Of a DNA stretch of 64,000 nucleotides, positions 37,421 to 48,215 are shown piece after piece. Location: NCBI GenBank assembly GCA_022984795.1, contig JALIHJ010000033.1, positions 62,001 to 126,000 on the forward strand, read 5' to 3'. Numbering within the stretch: position 1 is the first letter of the stretch; each line of letters begins with the position of its first letter. Below the pieces are notes generated by a model. That model saw nothing but the letters and a program-made list of their open reading frames with translations, ran no database searches and was not told the DNA's origin. This stretch comes from Fabrea salina. Lineage: Eukaryota > Ciliophora > Heterotrichea > Heterotrichida > Fabreidae. Position numbers and translations under genes: made by a program.

Positions 37421-38008
37421 ATGGAAAATAGTCCAGACTTACTTGAAAACACCCAAACTAACTGCCTCATAACTCAAGTAGACAACTCTATTCAGTGCAA
37501 CTCTACAGAGTTCCTCCACGCTAACGAAATCACCACTCCAAAGGAAATCAGCGTTTTGAACAAAACCAAAAACACTTACAAAAAGCAATCCACCAAAATT
37601 TACTCACGACTTAGAGAACTCCCACTTAACAAGCCCAAGATTCAGCTCCCCGGGAAACTTTCTCCACAAAGCACAACTAAGACTTCTTCTGAGTCTCCTA
37701 AAAGACCTAGAAAAGGCAGATGCATATCTTGCATCCCTACGAAACCCAACGAAGCATTCAGAAGAACCTTTGCAAGCTTCACAGAGGAACTACCCAAACC
37801 TCTGTGCAAAAAGATAGATACTCCTTCGCAGTTAACTCCACCATTCGTACTTAAAAGGTCTCCCCATACTCCTTATAGAAAGATGAGGATTTCTACCCTA
37901 ACTACCCCTAAGCTTTCTAGGAGCTTTTATAGAGATTTCCTAAGAAACAAATTCCGCCCAAAATACCCCTCTATTGATTTGTCACTAGTAGGGATTCCAC
38001 CTATTTAA
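37421..38008 (+). CDS. Basic protein of unknown function
   Basis: A 195-aa, Lys/Thr/Pro-rich and mostly disordered protein. A short Cys pair lies in the middle (RCISCIPTK) and the C-terminus is aromatic (FYRDFLRNKFRPKYPSIDL). There is no domain I can name. The frame is complete, and the next gene follows after 14 nt. Confidence 0.8.
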   Translation: MENSPDLLENTQTNCLITQVDNSIQCNSTEFLHANEITTPKEISVLNKTKNTYKKQSTKIYSRLRELPLNKPKIQLPGKLSPQSTTKTSSESPKRPRKGRCISCIPTKPNEAFRRTFASFTEELPKPLCKKIDTPSQLTPPFVLKRSPHTPYRKMRISTLTTPKLSRSFYRDFLRNKFRPKYPSIDLSLVGIPPI

Positions 38009-38022
38009 GTTAATAATAACCC

Positions 38023-38724
38023 ATGCAAAAACCGCACCAAAGAAGACTAAACAACTTAACTGAAGTGCACAAGCTAACTACTGAAACTATGATGCAGCAG
38101 TTCAAACAAGAAATCGAAGACCTAAAACAATCCCACAGAACCCACACAAACCAACTCTTAGAAGAGTCCAAGACCAAACAAGAACACCTAGAACTCCAAA
38201 TAATCAAACAAAAAGAAACACACTCACAAGAAATCCAAAACCTTGAGGAACACTACCGCTCTAAAATCCACAAACTCAAAGAAAACATCCACTCTGAAGT
38301 CCAACGCAAACTCAGCAAAAAAGTCCCTAAAATCAAAGCTGAAGTCCAACAAGAACAAGAACAAAGCCTTAAAGAAGTTATTGGCAAAGTTTACGATGAA
38401 AGCAGACAACAAACCAAACAAACTGAAGAAACCCTTAAGAAAGAAGTTAAACGCCTCAATTCACTTGTAAAACAACCCTCAGAGCATAAACAAGTCCAGT
38501 GCGCACAAACACTTGCAACTCAAGAAACCCAAACTAAAAGAACCCAAAACGAACTAAAACTACTAGAGTCCAAACACGCCTCTGAAATCTCAGAAATCGA
38601 AAACAGAGTTAAGCACGTCATAGAGAACAAAAACCAAGTCATCCACAACTTAGAACTCCAACTCTACCGAGCCACCCAAAAAGTCTCTGAACTGGAGTCC
38701 ATCATCAAAGTTATGAATTCTTAA
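38023..38724 (+). CDS. Coiled-coil protein
   Basis: A 233-aa protein, coiled coil throughout, rich in E, Q, K and H (HSQEIQNLEEHYRSKIHKLK; EIENRVKHVIENKNQVIHNL). No family is recognised. Its stop and that of the convergent KIFBP-like gene are separated by one base. Confidence 0.82.
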   Translation: MQKPHQRRLNNLTEVHKLTTETMMQQFKQEIEDLKQSHRTHTNQLLEESKTKQEHLELQIIKQKETHSQEIQNLEEHYRSKIHKLKENIHSEVQRKLSKKVPKIKAEVQQEQEQSLKEVIGKVYDESRQQTKQTEETLKKEVKRLNSLVKQPSEHKQVQCAQTLATQETQTKRTQNELKLLESKHASEISEIENRVKHVIENKNQVIHNLELQLYRATQKVSELESIIKVMNS

Positions 38725-38725
38725 T

Positions 38726-40364
38726 TTATTCAGCATTGACCTGACTGATCCTTATAGGCATCAAGCCTACCATTTCTTCGCAGATCCTCAGCTGCTCGTT
38801 AAGGTCAGAAACCTTTTCAGCATACTGGCCTTTTTTGACTTCTTGCAAGTACTCCTGGATTCTTTCATACCAAAGCAAACTTTTTTTCATATACTCTACC
38901 TTTTCGGGACTTGTCTGGGTGTTCAAGTCTTGAGTAAATCCTTGCCACTCCAAACATTATGTTTAAACGTGACTGAATCAAGTCTTTAGCAGTGTCTTCG
39001 TTGACTTCAAAAGTTTTGATGAACTCCAGAAGTTCTTGTTGCTTTTCAATAGAAACCATTGCGAAGTCGTTAGTTTTGTCATACAAGTCCTTTTTCTTTT
39101 TGCCCTTGCTTGCAAGTGTGTCGTTTTTGAGGTCGTAAATGTCAAGGTAAAGCTGTGCAACTTCGTTCATGAGTTGTTGCCACAAAGCTGAGTAAGCTTG
39201 GCTGTTGAGTTCTTTTGTGTAGGGTTCGATTAACTCAAGCCTTCTTTGGACCATTGCTAGAACTCTTCTTTTGTCTTGTTCGAAGTAAGCTAAGTACCTG
39301 TATAAAGCACTTATGTCTCTTTTCATCTCTATGTGCTCAGTTACGTACCCGTCTATCAAAAAGAACTTTAAGGCTTCGTTGAAGTGGTAGTTGGACATTT
39401 TAAAGGTGCTTTTGGCTGCTTCTAGGTCTAAAGGAGGAGTGTAGCTCGGAAAAGGCACTTCTAAGTTAAACTCTACTGACTTTTCATGGACTTCTCTAGG
39501 GATTTCTGAACCTAACTCGTGGAGTTCGATTCCTGTTTGCAAAAAGGCTTCGAAGCATCTAGCAATCTGCATGTGTAGGGTGCTTCTTAGCTTGCGCTTC
39601 GAGTCTGTGGGTAAGAGCTTCATTGCGCACTGCAAAGTATAAAGAGCCATGTTGAGGTACTTAGTTTCTTGGTAGTACTCAGCCATACTGATAGCATTTA
39701 CAGCCCAGTCCTTGATTTCATAGTCACCAGTTTCCATTTGTCTCTGCATGGTTTCTGCACAGTACATAGCAGCTTTTTGCTTGTCTCCTAGTTTTTCGTA
39801 ACACTGAGCCATGTAAAACAAACTCAGGGTGTAGTTCTGTTCTGCCTTCTGTATGTTAATTCCTCCGTCTATAATAAACCTAAAGTCGTCGATCCCCGCC
39901 AGGTAGTCCATTAAGTTGTGTGAGAACTTGTCGCCGCCTGCAGTCTTCATTCCTTGGTAAAGCAAGGTGGCTTTGTTAAAATAGTCCAGGCCTGGTTGGT
40001 TTTCGCCTCTGTTGCAGTAAAGAATCCCTAAAGCATTGTAGAGGTCCTGGAAAGCATTTAAGTACCTTGTCTGTTCTTCGTGTGGCAGAGAGTGCAGAAG
40101 TTCCAGTGCTTGTGAGTAGTGCTTGTCGCTTTGTGTGATTTCTTCTGTTTCGAAGTGGTTGACTCCTAGCATGTAGTAAACAATAGCCTTTGCTGAGGTT
40201 GATATGGAAGATTCCTCTTGCAAAGAAGGGTGTTCAAGGAGTTTCTGAAGGACTTCCCTTGCTTCGTACTTAAACTCGTAAGGCTTGCTGGGGTCTGCTT
40301 GTTTGCCCATTAGAAAGTCAACCCTTTCTAGCTCACTTTGAAATTCCGAGTAGAAAAATTCCAT
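38726..40364 (-). CDS. KIFBP: KIFBP-like kinesin-binding TPR protein, one frame break near the 3' end
   Basis: The main frame opens at 40364 (VDFLMGKQADPSKPYEFKYE) and carries TPR-like helices through AKDLIQSRLNIMFGVARIYS. The expected KIFBP ending (SPEKVEYMKKSLLWYERIQE ... CEEMVGLMPIRISQ) is present but in another frame, the two overlapping at 38865-38953. No 16-nt GT..AG intron fits the shift; dropping one base around 38901-38915 would. Together about 545 aa. KIFBP binds kinesin motor domains and blocks microtubule binding. Identification rests on the C-terminal motif and overall length, close to the animal protein. Confidence 0.78.
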
Positions 40365-40382
40365 AGTTGTCTTAAATATAAT

Positions 40383-41093
40383 ATGCAGGGTTATACTCCA
40401 GTAAGAGAGGGTCCTTCTGCGAAAAGGATTATGTTTTTGATTTATATTGCAGCGTCTGGAACCTTACTTCTGCTTACTGGCATTGATATGTTTTTTCTTA
40501 CTTGGTTTAAGTACTGCGAATTTGACTTCCACTTGTTTTATGCTAAGTCAAATGAGGATTTGCCTGACTGCAAAGACAGTGATCTTGGCAAAGCTTATTA
40601 CTATGAATCTGGAAGCAGTTGGACTTATTCAGGACTCAAAAGCGACTTTTGCGATTATGCTGGATGTAAGCAGCTGATGGAGCATATCTGTCCAGACTTT
40701 TGCGACAATCGAAACAAAATGTCAACTGGAACAACTCTTATGATTATTGCAGGGTTTATTACAATCATTTCGAACGGTCTTTTGTCTTCAGCGAACTTTA
40801 CTGTTTTAAGGAGGGGAGGAATAAATGCACCTTTTCTAAATTTTGTTTTAGGATTTCCTGCAGCTGCATTTACTTTAGGCCTGATACTTCTAGCTGGTGT
40901 AGGAGGCATGGATGGGTACAAGTCCACAAACGACGAGACCACCTTGAATTTCAGCTTTAATCCAGTTGACTACAAAATGAGCGGAGGAATGGTTCTTGCA
41001 ATCATTCTGGTGATGTTCCAAGCAGGACTAGCGGTGTTTGGGTTTCTATTCTTAAGAAAAGCTTACCAAGGACCCATAAGTTTAATTAGTTAA
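40383..41093 (+). CDS. Four-TM membrane protein of unknown function
   Basis: A 236-aa protein from the ATG at 40383 (upstream in-frame sequence opens only with TTG). TM1 is at about 15-40. A Cys-rich loop follows (FCDYAGCKQLMEHICPDFCDN). TM2 to TM4 are at about 118-140, 155-180 and 202-225. The topology recalls tetraspanin- or claudin-like proteins, but no signature (e.g. CCG) is present. Its final 12 nt overlap the convergent gene, and its start lies 18 nt from the KIFBP-like start. Confidence 0.85.
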   Translation: MQGYTPVREGPSAKRIMFLIYIAASGTLLLLTGIDMFFLTWFKYCEFDFHLFYAKSNEDLPDCKDSDLGKAYYYESGSSWTYSGLKSDFCDYAGCKQLMEHICPDFCDNRNKMSTGTTLMIIAGFITIISNGLLSSANFTVLRRGGINAPFLNFVLGFPAAAFTLGLILLAGVGGMDGYKSTNDETTLNFSFNPVDYKMSGGMVLAIILVMFQAGLAVFGFLFLRKAYQGPISLIS

Positions 41094-41711
41094 AGGAAGG
41101 AACATTAAGAAAGCTCCGTAGTTGCCAGGACGAACTAGAATTCCTCTGGCAGTTAAAAAATGCTTAGTTTGATGCACAATTTGGGGAAGTCTAGTAGACA
41201 CCGCTTTTATAAGGTTTTTCTCGTTGTTTCTAGACTTGCAAATAAAAACCACTGAAAGGAAAAACAATAATAGAGTCATAGTGAGAGTTAGCACCATGAA
41301 ATATGGAGAAACTAACAGCTTCAGAATCAGCCCAATCATCAATGACAAGTCACTGAGGAGAAAAGCAACAAGTGCATAAAAAGTGTAAGGGTTTTCTGTT
41401 TGGGAAATGCTTTTTTGCATTGCTTCGCTCACTGAGTTTAAGTAAGTCTGGAGTTCGTCTTCTTCAATTGAAGTAAACAGAAAGGAGTTGTGGTAACTAC
41501 TCACTGTGTAGTTAAACTTCTCTACAACAGGAATTTTTCTGTTGTAGTATACCTCACTTAAACAGTAAGGAGTTGCTGCCAGTACACAGTAGTAGTTTTC
41601 TTCAGGGAACTGAAGCTCTTGAAGTGGTTCCGAATAGTAATTAGGGGGACCGTAGTCCACTTCGTTCTCGTAGTTCGAGTTAGGTTCTTCAATTAGCTTC
41701 CTTTTCAACAT
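41082..41711 (-). CDS. GPP-family two-TM membrane protein, member 2
   Basis: A 209-aa protein. It shows VDYGPPN, a central YHNSFLFTSIEEDELQTYL, a two-helix hairpin (about 110-155) and the C-terminus IVHQTKHFLTARGILVRPGN then FLMFLPL. The C-terminal RGILVRPGNYG is almost identical to member 1. Function is unknown. Confidence 0.85.
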   Translation of the reverse strand: MLKRKLIEEPNSNYENEVDYGPPNYYSEPLQELQFPEENYYCVLAATPYCLSEVYYNRKIPVVEKFNYTVSSYHNSFLFTSIEEDELQTYLNSVSEAMQKSISQTENPYTFYALVAFLLSDLSLMIGLILKLLVSPYFMVLTLTMTLLLFFLSVVFICKSRNNEKNLIKAVSTRLPQIVHQTKHFLTARGILVRPGNYGAFLMFLPLTN

Positions 41712-41753
41712 AATTCGAATAATTGTGCCATGTTTGCCATGATTCCTATTAAA

Positions 41754-42362
41754 TTAACTTAAAGGAACAAACTTAATAAAGTTCCCTTTTCTTTTGCTTG
41801 CAGTAACTTTGATTCCCTTGGCTTCTAGGCGGTGTCTGGTTTTCTTTACCTTTAAGTTTAGCCTGTAGCCGTGGCTATTTAGTATCCTGGCTTTTGTCAT
41901 GTAGTAGTCGTAGAAACCAGAAGCTATTACAAGGTAAAAGAGCCAAAAAGTAAAGAAGTAAGCATAAAAATTAGAAAAGTAAGTATACACACCAAAGGAT
42001 ATGATCAGCGAAACAAAAAGAATTCCTAGACTACCAAAAAGCAAGAACCTCGCCTTTTTAGCATTGCTTTTGTCTAATAACTCGCGCGTTCTCCTCATCT
42101 CTGATGCAATCAAGTCTACGTACTCACGGAGTTCGTTGTAAGACACTTTATCGACTAAAAAAGACTCGTTGTACTCTCCTATTTGGTAGTCAAAGTCTTT
42201 GCGTGAACTTCTCTTTGCTAATACACAATTGTAGTTTTCCCTTTTGTCTGGAAGTCGGTTAGAGGGAGGCCCAAGGTCAAAAACTCTTTGGGGAAGACCT
42301 TGAGGCTGGTTTTCTTCTAGAGTTTTAGAGGAGTCTTGGAAATTTATTATTTCTGGGTGCAT
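41754..42362 (-). CDS. GPP-family two-TM membrane protein, member 3
   Basis: About 202 aa from the ATG at 42362 (an in-frame ATG at 42386 would add eight residues). It shows FDLGPPSN, YNESFLVDKVSYNELREYV, a two-helix hairpin (about 105-155) and a C-terminus reading HRLEAKGIKVTASKRKGNFI then KFVPLS. It is the most diverged of the three members and lies 42 nt upstream of member 2 on the same strand. Confidence 0.82.
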   Translation of the reverse strand: MHPEIINFQDSSKTLEENQPQGLPQRVFDLGPPSNRLPDKRENYNCVLAKRSSRKDFDYQIGEYNESFLVDKVSYNELREYVDLIASEMRRTRELLDKSNAKKARFLLFGSLGILFVSLIISFGVYTYFSNFYAYFFTFWLFYLVIASGFYDYYMTKARILNSHGYRLNLKVKKTRHRLEAKGIKVTASKRKGNFIKFVPLS

Positions 42363-42442
42363 TGAATAAATATTAATACAAATCATGGTTAAAAGTGTGA
42401 ATGGTTGAACTATTTAACTTAATATTTTCTGGTGTAATAATT

Positions 42443-45400
42443 ATGTTGGGGTGTTTTATCCTTATGCAACTTTGCTATGCATTAAACTTCATTACCTCTA
42501 ATCCTTACCGTGGAAGGAAGGCAGACACATTCTACGGGCTGAGTAGCTTGTTCATATCAGGCGAGTTTAACCCTCAAACCTCCAGCTATAGCGTTACAAT
42601 TGGAGCCCGGGACTGCAGAGTAATTGAAATATCGGACAAAGAAATAGAATGCTTAATACCTCCTTGGGATGAAAACGATCCAGCCAGCCCCCAGTTAGAG
42701 GTTATACGCGATTCAGTTTCTGTTTTTACTAAGACACTTAATTACGCAGGAAAGAATCCTCTTTTTTTGACAGCCAACACTGCTGAAGCAGTCGATGGTC
42801 AAAGAGTTTACTTTCTTAATTTAGTGAGTGGCGATGCGACTGCATTCCAATGCTCTGTCGAAGATAAAAGGATGACAGTATCTGATGATTACCACCACTG
42901 TATAGACTATTGGGCTTTTTATTCAACTATGAGTGGAATTGAATATGGAAGTAAAAGTTTGCACATAAACATAGATGGCTCTCCAAGAACCCTTTTATGG
43001 GTAGATGAGCAGTACACTCCAGACGAACAAAGGTACAACTTCAGAACTACAGCTTCTATAAGCAGCATTTCAGCTCATGAAGGAGACTCTTGGGGGGGTT
43101 TGGAATTAACCATTTCTGGGAAGTCCTTTGTGAGTAATCCAAGCAGAATAACAGTAGAAGCTGATGGAGTTGAATGCAATGTTCAAACTTCAAGTTTCGG
43201 TTCAATTACTTGCATTACAGGGCCTTCTTACTCTGAATCAGACTCTAAGTTTTATGAAGGCAGCACTGGAGTTAAATTATATGACTTCATCACTGACAAT
43301 TTTAAGGGCACTCAGCTATCTTTGAGTGTAAGCATCAATTCTGGGGAGAAAAGCAAGAAGTTCAAAGGATTTTTCAAAGCACCCAGAACAGGGCAATATA
43401 CTTTTTACTTAGTAAACGATGATTTTGGGAAGTTATACTTGAGCACAGACAGCACCACTGGAAATATGAAGTTAGTTTTGAATTGCAATAGATACTCATT
43501 TATCAGACTTCACTTTTACAACCCTGACTGTGAGTCATCGCCAATAAAATTAACTGAAAATAGTCTATACTACTTCGAGTTTCACTTTACACACGATGGA
43601 ATAGCTCAAAACCTACACCTAGGAGTAGAGATACCAAGTGAGAGTGGTAAAGTCCATAGAAACAGACTGCCTTTAGTTAAGAAAATAGAACTTTCTAAGG
43701 TAGACAAGAGCAAGCCTTTAGTCTATAAAGGTGAAGTAAAAGCTATTTCAAATGACTTGACTTCATCTCATCCCGGGTACGGCGAATTATACTCTAGCAA
43801 CATCAATGCTCAGTATTATAGCATTCACAGTTACTATATTGACACTTACTTGTATGCTATGATTCCAAGCTACATCTATCAAAGCTCAGATGACTTAAAG
43901 TTCAATTTAGCTAGCGGTGGAGAAGACCCTGGAGTGGTTGTTAAAGAACCTTCCGACTCCCAGTTTTGGTTTTCAGTTCCCTCTGAATTTTTGAGGACCT
44001 ACGAAACTACTCCTCAGTTGAGAGTATGGATTGATGGCAGACTCGCCATGTGCGCAGGAGACTGCTCTTTTACTTATAAGTTCCCTAAGATTCAAGGCTT
44101 CTCCAAAAACATCAATGAATTCACTATCACTGGAGTAAACTTTCCAGAAGACAAGTCTATATTAGTGTCAGCATTGGGCCTAGCACCTGTGAAGTGACTG
44201 CAAACTCAAAAACTTCAATAGTATGCCAGTTAGGATCATATGAGCAAGGAGAGTTTCAGGTTGAAATTCAAATCCAAGGCTATGGGTCGATCAAGTCTGA
44301 GGAATACACTGCTTTAACTTGTCCTAATAACTGCAAAGTCTGCACACTACCTACCCAGTGCACAGAGTGTTTTAGTGGCTGGAACTTATACAAAGCGAGC
44401 TGCACAAAAATCCAGAATCTTTCAATCGAAAAGAGCCAACTAACTGTCACTGGAGTAAACTTTCCGGAAGATAATACTCTGCTTAAAGTTTTTATCGGTC
44501 CTTACAACTGTGAAGTGACTGCAAACTCAAAAACTTCAATAGTATGCCAGTTAGGATCATATGAGCAAGGAGAGTTTCAGGTTGAAATTCAAATCCAAGG
44601 CTATGAACCGATCAAGTCTGAGGAATACACCACTTTAACTTGTCCTAATAACTGCAAGGTCTGCACACTACCTATCCAGTGCACAGAGTGTTTTAGTGGC
44701 TGGAACTTATACAAAGCGAGCTGCACAAAAATATGCCCTACAGGATTCAAGTGTTCTGAAACCTCTTATAAAGCTCAAGACCCTGACACCGTCTTTGAGT
44801 TCAGACCTCAAGGAATTCAAAAGGTAGTAACGGACCCCTACAACTCCATTCCAGTCAAAGCTGGAACTGGGGACCAGTTCTATCCCTTTTTTAGCGTAAG
44901 TGATCCTTACCCTGCAAAAGGAAGAGGTTACTACTTCAAGGGATCTTCCTATATGAAACTACCTCCATACGAATCAGTTCAATCACCAATACTAGTTTTT
45001 GCTCAAGAATTCAGTCTCAGTGTGTGGTTTAAATCAGAGACTCTTCAAGGAACTATTCTTTCAAAGGCTTCTAATCAAACCAAAGTTGAAATTAGTTTGC
45101 AAAGCAGAGTTTACTCTACGATTGAAGGAATTACTTACTACTCAAGCAGCACTTTAGACAACAACTGGAACTTAGCAATGGTTACAGTGAGCGCATCTAG
45201 TAACTCCAGAAGACTGCAACAAGGAGTTTCTAGTGTTTTCTGCCAAACTGAGTTTGAAGACACTGACAGGGACTTTAACTTTGTGATAGGAGCTGATACC
45301 ACTTTTCAGGAATTCTTCCAAGGGTTCATTTGGGAAATAAAAGTTTACAAGTCTCCTAGAAGCACTCCAGAGTTCAGTTCAAACTGCAGAGACTGTAATT

Positions 45401-47220
45401 TATGTCCTTCAGGATTGAGTGACTGCCTGCCTGAATGTGGAATCCTTCAGTTCTGGAACGGCCAGCACTGTGAAGAGTGCCTAGAAAACTGCAGAAATGG
45501 ATGCATAAACAACTCTACCTGCAGTTTATGTGGTAACTTGCTTTGCACAGAATGCAACTTTGAAGTTTGTACTAAGTGTGTAGAAAACGCAACCCTTAAC
45601 TCCAATAAAACCTGCCAGTGCCTAGAAGGGTATTACAGTGAATACGGATTTTGTGTGAGGGGAGAGTTTTACGCTGAGTTGTACTCCAACTCCAACAACA
45701 CAGTCACTTTAAAATTTTCAGAACCTCTGAATTCAGAACTCTTGTCCAGTGATTACTCGATTCGCCTCCAAAACGATTCTATATACTTTGAGTACACTCT
45801 TGTAGAGGTCTCAAACTCTACTTACAACTTTGAACTGGAATTCAATCAAAGTGTTTCTGCTGGCGAAGTTCTTCTCATAAACTTTAACCAAAGCTCTGAA
45901 ATAGAGTCACAGTCCAAGTTTGCACTTTCTACTAAAAGCCTTCAAACCCAACTTAGTGAGTATCAACTACCAGAGCCAGATGCAGTCAAGCAAGCTAGGT
46001 CAACTGGGCAAGTATTAGCAGGAGCTGCAGTTACTTCAGGTGTTATTAGTAGCGCTTTCAACCCTAACCCAGCGGCCTTATGGGCAATGCTCAATACTAT
46101 CCAGATACTTGCTTATATTCCTTTATCTGCCAACCCTTTGACACCTAGCTTAAGGGCACTTTTCAATGGACTTGACATTCTAGAAGTAGTGATTCCTAAT
46201 CCCTTTGAATATGTATTTGACCCAGGCATCAGTCCTAACTACAACGAAGCTTTTAAAAACTTTGGGCTTGAGTCAAGTTCCTTTGTGATAAATGCTGGGA
46301 AACAAATTACCATCATAAGCTTCATAGTGCTTCTATGGCCATTAACTTGGCTACTTTCTAAAACAGCAATTCCCTTTGTGGCTAAGAAGTGCGGAGCTTT
46401 TTTATTAGAGTACAAACATAACATCTTCCTCAGGAACTGGATCCAGTTTTATCTTGACCTAGCAATATACTGCTTGATCCAACTTTTAACAATCTCCTCA
46501 AGCACATTTGTGCTAGTTAGTTTCTGCTTAGGAGTCTTTTGCGGACTACTGATTTTATTGACTCCTTTGGCACTGGTATTATTCTACACCAAAAACAAAA
46601 GCAGAATCTCTTCCCTTGGTGAAGAGTCAATTTTTTACAGATACTGGGGAACTCTGATGTACGAGTATAGGTGCCAAGAAAAGTTTGCGGCCTGCTATAC
46701 ACACTTGGTTTTTGTTTTGAAAAGACTGTTGTTTGCTGGAAGTTTAGTGTTTCTGGGCAGTTACTCTTTTATCCAACATAGCATCAACCTTGCACTTGTA
46801 GTTGCATATACAGCTTTTATTATTGCTGTGAAGCCCTTTAAAGACAGTATTGCACAGGTAACTACATTGATTACTGAAATAGGCATTTGCTTTGTACTTA
46901 TAGGATGTTACTACTTTTTACAAGACTCTTGGCGAAGCCACGATGGGTTAATAGAAACCTTATTGATTTACCTTACGCTAAGTTTGGTTATAGTTCAGTC
47001 ACTGGCAGGAGTGCTACCCCTTACTATAACCATAGTTGAACTACTTAAAAAGAAGTGCACAAGAAGTTCTAGTTCAGAAGTAGTTCCGATTCAAAACTCC
47101 GGCGTCCTAGCTTTCTTCAGAAGAAACCAATCCCAAGAACAAGATTCCCAAGTGCTTGAAGTGCAGCCTACAGCAAACCACAAACAATTTGACGAAACCC
47201 ATTCATTGTTTATTAACTAG
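42443..47220 (+). CDS. Giant TIG/PA14/LamG Cys-rich multi-pass membrane protein, one frame break in a repeat
   Basis: About 1,590 codons. The ATG at 42443 gives a signal peptide (MLGCFILMQLCYA); an in-frame ATG at 42401 is possible. In order: N-terminal FYGLSSLFISGEF module, TIG-like stretches, PA14-like GFFKAPRTGQYTFYL, two tandem TIG-plus-Cys units (ITGVNFPED ... CEVTANS ... CKVCTLP), a LamG-like module (RGYYFKGSSYMKLPP), Cys-rich repeats, then a multi-TM C-terminus (about 1,290-1,530) and a polar tail. The first frame stops at 44197 and the rest continues in another frame. The direct repeat shows copy 1 is one base short near 44164-44168. Apart from this, it looks like a working gene. Confidence 0.82.
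44131..44732 (+). repeat. Tandem direct repeat of a TIG/Cys unit, about 281-282 nt copies
   Basis: Copy 1 is at 44131-44411 and copy 2 at 44451-44732. Stretches such as GAAGTGACTGCAAACTCAAA and the following 100 bases are identical. The offset is 320 nt before the break and 321 nt after it, which localises a one-base difference to about 44164-44168. Confidence 0.9.
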
Positions 47221-47245
47221 TAACTTACTATTAAACAAATTAACA

Positions 47246-47707
47246 CTACCCCAATAAACATCCCACACTAGTGCAAGTTTTGGCTGCGCACATTAAAGAA
47301 CTCTGTATGAGCAGATTCCAGTAAATCTTTAAGTACTCGCTATTGTCTTCTACTTGCAAATACACGTAAAAGTTAATTCCGAGGATGAAAGCTAAGAATA
47401 TAAGCATTATACACTGAGCCCTAACCTGAAGTTTAGCAGCTTGGCCTGAAGTCGGGATTTGCATGCACACATGGAGGAAGTTAGAACAAGTAAATAAAGC
47501 ACAAACTATCAGAAACAAAGCTAAAAAGGTAACTGGCCATGTGTAAGTGGTCCCTGCAAACTCCCCGTGGATGTTCAAAGCAAGCAGTGACAGGTACAGC
47601 GACCCGAACATCCACAGCAAAGGGGAAGCGAAGTGACACACTCTACAGACCCTTTGTTGGTTTTCCTGTGACAAGAACGAGAGTATCTCGCGGCCTAGTG
47701 ATCCCAT
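47246..47707 (-). CDS. Small four-TM membrane protein
   Basis: A 153-aa protein. Hydrophobic helices lie at about 27-47, 57-78, 93-115 and 130-150 (LLWMFGSLYLSLLALNI; TFLALFLIVCALFTC; CIMLIFLAFILGINFYVYL), with several Cys near the ends. No family is recognised. It converges on the giant-protein gene, 25 nt apart. Confidence 0.8.
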   Translation of the reverse strand: MGSLGREILSFLSQENQQRVCRVCHFASPLLWMFGSLYLSLLALNIHGEFAGTTYTWPVTFLALFLIVCALFTCSNFLHVCMQIPTSGQAAKLQVRAQCIMLIFLAFILGINFYVYLQVEDNSEYLKIYWNLLIQSSLMCAAKTCTSVGCLLG

Positions 47708-47794
47708 TAGTATTATTTTAGTGCACTCACTCCATTTTGAGGTTTAAGGCAATAGTTTTGGTAAGTACTTAATAACTGTTATTTACACAGTAAC

Positions 47795-48064
47795 TTAACA
47801 GACTTGAAAGTTGTAGAGGTAGTTGAGAAGCTTGAAGGCACTGTCCTTTTCAAGAGGGTTAGTAACATGCCTCTCTGGGATGCTTTGCCCTATGCAAAAA
47901 TCCAATTTGTGTCTAGGTGCCTTGTAAGGTCTGTTCAAAATATTCACAACTTCAGTATGTACAGTGTCTTCTTTGGCTTGATTAGGGCTCAAAGAAGAAG
48001 GAGACTCAGAAGCACTAAGCTTTTTAGGCACTGGGGAACATAAACTTGTGTTGGTTTTTGTCAT
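47795..48064 (-). CDS. Small hypothetical protein
   Basis: An 89-aa protein. The Ser/Pro-rich N-terminal half (SESPSSLSPNQAK) and C-terminal LEKDSAFKLLNYLYNFQ have no recognised domain. I prefer this strand to a competing 79-codon frame on the other strand because the start context (AACGATGAC) and composition resemble neighbouring genes. The call is tentative. Confidence 0.5.
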   Translation of the reverse strand: MTKTNTSLCSPVPKKLSASESPSSLSPNQAKEDTVHTEVVNILNRPYKAPRHKLDFCIGQSIPERHVTNPLEKDSAFKLLNYLYNFQVC

Positions 48065-48215
48065 CGTTTATTAAATTTTTATGAATATAATGGCCTGAGT
48101 GTTTTCTTAATTTTTTAACCTGATCTAAACATCAGCCTGAACTTACTAAGAGCTAACAGAAAAAAGCTACTTAGTAAAAGTAGTGTCAAATTAATAAAGA
48201 AAGTTAGTTATCTGT

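Noticed and set aside
38865-38953. Intron explaining the KIFBP frame change
   Set aside because: No 16-nt GT..AG segment exists in the overlap; the 15-nt candidates do not change frame.
44167-44183. 17-nt GT..AG segment as an intron restoring frame
   Set aside because: All nine clear introns are 15 nt, and removal would delete the conserved I-G-P seen in the tandem copy. A one-base loss explains the offset better.
47804-48043. 79-codon plus-strand frame opposite the small hypothetical gene
   Set aside because: Only one of the two is likely real; the minus-strand frame has the better start context and composition.
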